NCBI GenBank assembly: GCA_015494185.1
Contig: WGBT01000140.1
Coordinates: 1 to 8,509 of the forward strand
Reading direction: 5' to 3'
DNA: 8,509 nucleotides
Origin: Hyphomicrobiales bacterium
GTDB lineage: Bacteria > Pseudomonadota > Alphaproteobacteria > Rhizobiales > S144-35
The notes under the pieces were generated by a model. It saw only the letters and a list, made by a program, of their open reading frames with translations. It was not told the DNA's origin and searched no databases. This document shows, one piece after another, positions 6,158-8,509 of this stretch (the stretch's first letter is position 1; each line of letters opens with the position of its first letter). Both the position numbers and the translations under genes were made by a program.

Positions 6158-7003
6158 ATGTCTGTTCAGACCGAAGGCCGTTTATGTGACGGTGAAGGCA
6201 ATAAATTTTCTGACAAGTTATCCCGATTGTGGCAGACCCTTAAGCAGGAAGGTTTTTCTTCGGCGGTCAGACGCATCTATAGAGGAATTTTGATCCGGCT
6301 GCACTATCACTTCATTGATAAACATTTTGATGCCTTTTATCGCATTCCTGTCGATGGTGACGTTCCCAGCTTGAATTGCACATCAAACGAATTCAACGAG
6401 TCCCAGATTGTATCTGAGAAACTTCCTTCCGAAATCGCCAGGCAAATCGAAAAAGATGTTGCGCAATACCAATTCAAATATGGGATGGCGACACCCCGCA
6501 CAGTTTTTTCCTGGGTGCTGGACGAAATAAAAGAAGATTTTGAGAATTTTACTTTCGTTGATATCGGATCAGGCCGGGGCAGTGTTCTTCTTGCCGCCTC
6601 TCATTATCCATTCGCCAAAATCATCGGTGTTGAATATGCTCCTATACTTCATGCGGCCGCTGTTGAAAATATCGCCGCTTATCCGCGCCGTCTTATGCGC
6701 TGTGAGGAGGTTTCGAGCCTGTGCCTCGATGCCAGGTCTTATGATTTCCCCAAAGATAATCTCATCATATTCATGTACAACCCCTTTGAAGATGACGTAT
6801 TGCAGGTGGTCTTGGAAAATCTGATGGCTTCCCTTGAGGAGGAGCCGCGGCTGGTTTATCTCGCCTATGTCAATCCAAGGTTCAAAGCCGGTTTGATTGA
6901 TGCAAAATATTTCACCAAGCTTAGCATGGGATGGAAAAAGCGGCTCAAATTATGGCTGCTCAGTCCGCTTCCCTTCAGGATTTATCAATCTTGCCTCAGA
7001 TAG
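6158..7003 (+). CDS. Class I SAM-dependent methyltransferase, substrate unknown
   Basis: The 281-residue protein carries a Rossmann-type SAM-binding core: motif I VDIGSGRG (134-141), the acidic residue ending strand 2 in IIGVEY (155-160, Glu159), Asp191 in CLDARSYDF, and motif IV IIFMYNPF (203-210). About 110 N-terminal residues precede it: a basic helical segment (20-50), then FDAFYRIPVDGDV, and YGMATPRTVFSWVL just before the core. This arrangement resembles a family of uncharacterised proteobacterial methyltransferases with FVDxGSGxGRxLLLAA-type motif I. No substrate can be named. ATG 6158 is preceded directly by an in-frame TTG (6155), and neither has a good Shine-Dalgarno. The upstream 6071-6150 is only about 25% GC. 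It follows the amtB terminator and converges on arsC, so it is probably a single-gene unit. Confidence 0.8.
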   Translation: MSVQTEGRLCDGEGNKFSDKLSRLWQTLKQEGFSSAVRRIYRGILIRLHYHFIDKHFDAFYRIPVDGDVPSLNCTSNEFNESQIVSEKLPSEIARQIEKDVAQYQFKYGMATPRTVFSWVLDEIKEDFENFTFVDIGSGRGSVLLAASHYPFAKIIGVEYAPILHAAAVENIAAYPRRLMRCEEVSSLCLDARSYDFPKDNLIIFMYNPFEDDVLQVVLENLMASLEEEPRLVYLAYVNPRFKAGLIDAKYFTKLSMGWKKRLKLWLLSPLPFRIYQSCLR

Positions 7004-7031
7004 GGGGCAGATCGGGGAATAGGGGAACGGG
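7003..7031 (+). other. Canonical G-quadruplex motif at the methyltransferase stop codon
   Basis: Four G-runs lie in a row: GGGGG (7003-7007), GGGG (7014-7017), GGGG (7022-7025) and GGG (7029-7031), with loops of 6, 4 and 3 nt. This satisfies the standard G3+N1-7 pattern. The last G of the TAG stop is the first G of the motif. It lies between convergent genes where no clear hairpin terminator is visible. Confidence 0.5.
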
Positions 7032-7112
7032 CAAAACGCACTGAAGCTTGCCGGTGATCAGCCCTTAAAGAGGAAGATACGTATTTGTTCCGTCGGTGTT
7101 TGTGGCAGTGGA

Positions 7113-7601
7113 TCAAGATGAGCTTGTGTCTTTGGCAAGCATGGCTTGGCGGCGGGTTCGGGCGATGTTTGCGCCGGATTGGCCGGCGAGAAAAGCATCA
7201 ACGGCGGCTTTGATTTCCTGAAATATGCGTTCAAAGGCGGCGGCTTTTTCGGCCTCTGTGCCTGCCACTGCGGCAGGGTCTTCAAAGGGCCAGTGATAGG
7301 TTAGGGGCGCACCGGGCCAAATCGGGCAGCTTTCCTTGGCGGCCTTGTCACACACGGTGATGACAATATCCATTGCTGGCGCCTCAGGGGTGGCGAATTC
7401 ATCCCAGGATTTGCTGCGGGCTTTGGATACTGGGATGCCATGGGCTTCAAGGGTGGCAAGCGCGAAGGGATTGACCTGCCCCGTGGGGGCCGATCCGGCG
7501 CTAAAGGCTTTCACTTTGCCCATTCCAGCATGATTGAAATAAGCTTCTGCCATGATACTGCGGGCCGAGTTGCCAGTACAAAGGACGAGGATATGGGTCA
7601 T
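7113..7601 (-). CDS. arsC: Arsenate reductase ArsC, LMW-phosphatase type
   Basis: The 162-residue protein has the low-molecular-weight tyrosine phosphatase fold used by the thioredoxin-coupled arsenate reductases, which reduce arsenate to arsenite in the cytoplasm. The P-loop CTGNSARS (8-15) holds nucleophile Cys8 and Arg14. Cys84 and Cys92 (VCDKAAKESCP) are spaced like the C82/C89 redox relay of Staphylococcus ArsC, and Asp108 in WPFEDPA is the likely acid. The three-cysteine set favours arsenate reductase over a plain phosphatase. The frame stays open upstream to 7730, but homology begins at MTHILVLCTG and GGAGAG lies 6-8 nt before ATG 7601, so the short start is chosen. No arsR, arsB/acr3 or arsH is visible beside it. 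The electron donor (thioredoxin or glutaredoxin) cannot be told from sequence. Confidence 0.88.
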   Translation of the reverse strand: MTHILVLCTGNSARSIMAEAYFNHAGMGKVKAFSAGSAPTGQVNPFALATLEAHGIPVSKARSKSWDEFATPEAPAMDIVITVCDKAAKESCPIWPGAPLTYHWPFEDPAAVAGTEAEKAAAFERIFQEIKAAVDAFLAGQSGANIARTRRQAMLAKDTSSS

Positions 7602-7613
7602 GGTCTGCTCTCC

Positions 7614-7636
7614 GATCAATATTGAGGCGGTTGATC
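7614..7636. promoter_or_regulatory. Operator-like inverted repeat upstream of arsC
   Basis: GATCAA (7614-7619) and TTGATC (7631-7636) form a perfect inverted repeat with an 11-nt spacer. Overlapping it is a perfect 10-bp palindrome TCAATATTGA (7616-7625). The element starts 13 nt upstream of the arsC start codon, next to its ribosome binding site, a typical place for a repressor site. Binding by an ArsR-type regulator is inference only. Confidence 0.35.
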
Positions 7637-7798
7637 TTACCGCAACACAAAGGCTGTGACGAGCTTTGCGCTGTAAGAGTTCAGGGCTGTTTGATGTTTT
7701 CCCCAAATGGCTCGTTGTTTTTGTTGGCACAGAAAAAAGCTCGCTTCCTTTTCACCAAAAGGATGGCTTGGGAAGGCAATCGGGTTGAGTAGGGGGAG

Positions 7799-7820
7799 CT
7801 TATACATATCTTATACATAT
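7799..7820. repeat. Tandem 11-bp repeat upstream of the lpd promoter
   Basis: CTTATACATAT occurs twice back to back (7799-7809 and 7810-7820), a spacing of about one helical turn. The second copy runs into a small palindrome ACATA-T-TATGT (7815-7825). It lies 64 bp upstream of the lpd -35 box, so it could be a phased regulator-binding site. Confidence 0.5.
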
Positions 7821-7883
7821 TATGTCTGACCCCATACAAAGCTGGTCAGTTCATAACCAAAGGCTCTTGGGGGCAGGGCCGAT

Positions 7884-7911
7884 TTGACGATTGCGGCCAA
7901 ATGGCTATAAA
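7884..7911 (+). promoter_or_regulatory. Sigma-70 promoter for lpd
   Basis: TTGACG (7884-7889) and TATAAA (7906-7911) each match the consensus at five of six positions and are separated by 16 nt. Transcription would begin near 7918 and give a leader of about 95 nt. Confidence 0.6.
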
Positions 7912-7977
7912 ACCCATGACAGAGCAATAAAGACATGCCTGGTGCGGGCAAAACCCTTTCAATCAGGCAAGCAAGGG

Positions 7978-8013
7978 CAATTCAGGGGCCATTCACAATT
8001 TAGGGACCATTCA
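7978..8013 (+). repeat. Tandem 18-bp repeat carrying the lpd ribosome binding site
   Basis: CAATTCAGGGGCCATTCA (7978-7995) is followed immediately by CAATTTAGGGACCATTCA (7996-8013), 16 of 18 identical. The second unit ends on the A of the lpd ATG, and its AGGGA (8002-8006) is the Shine-Dalgarno, 6 nt from the start. The first unit holds a second, upstream Shine-Dalgarno-like AGGGG. Confidence 0.65.
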
Positions 8014-8509
8014 TGAGTGTTTCTTCTTTTGACGTTGCCATAATCGGTGGCGGCCCGGGGGGGTATGTTGCCGCAATCCGTGCGGCGCAACTAGGGTTTA
8101 AGACCTGTGTGATCGAGCGTGAACATTTGGGGGGCATTTGCCTGAACTGGGGGTGTATTCCAACCAAGGCGCTGCTGCGCAGTTCAGAGCTTTACCACTT
8201 GATGGCACGAGCCGAAGAATTTGGTCTGTCGGTCCAGGGGGGGCTATCTTTCGATCTGCAAAAAATCGTCGAGCGTTCGCGTAAAGTCGCCAAAAAACTC
8301 TCGCAGGGTATCGGCTTTTTGATGAAGAAGCATAAAATCACCGTGATCGAAGGCCATGCGCGGTTGCAAGCGCCCGGTCAGATCGAGGTGGAGGGGGACC
8401 GTGAGTATCGCCAGATTACCGCGCCGCATATTATCATTGCCACCGGTGCCAGGGCGCGCACCTTACCGGGGCTTGAACCGGATGGCAAACGGATCTGGAC
8501 CTATAAGGA
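8013..8509 (+). CDS. lpd: Dihydrolipoyl dehydrogenase (E3), N-terminal part
   Basis: The first 165 residues of a class I pyridine nucleotide-disulfide oxidoreductase are present, and the rest lies beyond the window. E3 reoxidises dihydrolipoamide on the pyruvate, 2-oxoglutarate or related dehydrogenase complexes and passes electrons to NAD+. The FAD-binding motif IIGGGPGGYVAA (10-21) has the GxGxxG glycines at 12, 14 and 17, and Glu35 ends the second strand. The redox-active disulfide is Cys43/Cys48 in GGICLNWGCIPTKALL. The conserved IIIATGARARTLPG (140-153) closes the first FAD segment. The family is typically about 465 residues, so about a third is seen. Mercuric or glutathione reductase is less likely because the disulfide motif and its flanks are of the lipoamide type. 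A good promoter and ribosome binding site precede it. No E1 or E2 gene lies upstream here. Confidence 0.94.
   Translation, partial: MSVSSFDVAIIGGGPGGYVAAIRAAQLGFKTCVIEREHLGGICLNWGCIPTKALLRSSELYHLMARAEEFGLSVQGGLSFDLQKIVERSRKVAKKLSQGIGFLMKKHKITVIEGHARLQAPGQIEVEGDREYRQITAPHIIIATGARARTLPGLEPDGKRIWTYK

Larger units (their letters stand above)
7602..8012. other. Divergent spacer between arsC and lpd
   Basis: This 411-nt region contains no supported gene. Besides the operator-like repeat near arsC, the tandem repeats and the lpd promoter listed separately, it has a perfect 7-bp hairpin TCCTTTT-CACC-AAAAGGA (7746-7763). The in-frame extension of arsC into 7602-7730 is judged non-coding. I could not place a good arsC promoter on the minus strand. 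Confidence 0.55.

Noticed and set aside
7030..7052. GGCAA/TTGCC pair between the methyltransferase and arsC as a terminator
   Set aside because: Only five base pairs with no T-run on either strand, so it does not meet terminator criteria.
7602..7730. 43-residue N-terminal extension of arsC
   Set aside because: The ArsC fold begins at MTHILVLCTG. The extension lacks family similarity and would run through the operator-like repeat and ribosome binding site.
8013..8509. Possibility that the last gene is mercuric or glutathione reductase
   Set aside because: The disulfide motif GGICLNWGCIPTKALL and flanking sequence are of the lipoamide dehydrogenase type, and no N-terminal metal-binding domain is present.

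Overview
The window looks like chromosomal DNA of an alphaproteobacterium of roughly 50% GC. The signs are the dnaG-rpoD gene order, a 656-residue RpoD with a large acidic non-conserved region, a GlnK-AmtB pair of the alphaproteobacterial type, and a dihydrolipoyl dehydrogenase with a GGICLNWGCIPTKALL redox motif. I cannot name the genus. There are no transposases, integrases, phage genes, CRISPR arrays, tRNAs or rRNAs, and I read the region as core chromosome with unusually roomy intergenic spacers.

Layout, left to right: the 3' end of dnaG (primase, + strand); a 723-nt spacer without a convincing gene, ending in an rpoD leader with two competing inverted repeats; rpoD (housekeeping sigma factor); a 683-nt spacer with a 17-bp repeat pair, a palindrome cluster, an AT-rich inverted repeat, a sigma-54-like -24/-12 element and a strong bulged stem just before the next ribosome binding site; glnK-amtB (PII signal protein and ammonium channel) closed by a textbook intrinsic terminator; a SAM-dependent methyltransferase of unknown substrate; a G-quadruplex-type G-run array at its stop codon; arsC (arsenate reductase of the LMW-phosphatase fold) on the minus strand; a 411-nt divergent spacer with several repeats and a good sigma-70 promoter; and the 5' part of lpd (E3 of 2-oxo acid dehydrogenases), cut by the window end.

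How the genes work together: dnaG and rpoD are part of the widespread macromolecular-synthesis neighbourhood (replication priming and transcription initiation). glnK-amtB is a functional unit: AmtB conducts ammonium and GlnK, controlled by uridylylation and by ATP/ADP/2-oxoglutarate, plugs it when nitrogen is plentiful. The methyltransferase, arsC and lpd appear to be independent transcription units with no evident functional link.

I found no clear new multi-gene system. The material worth a second look is non-coding: the glnK leader stem, the rpoD leader alternative pairings, the G-quadruplex motif between convergent genes, the tandemly duplicated Shine-Dalgarno module in front of lpd, and an operator-like inverted repeat in front of an arsC that has no arsR beside it.
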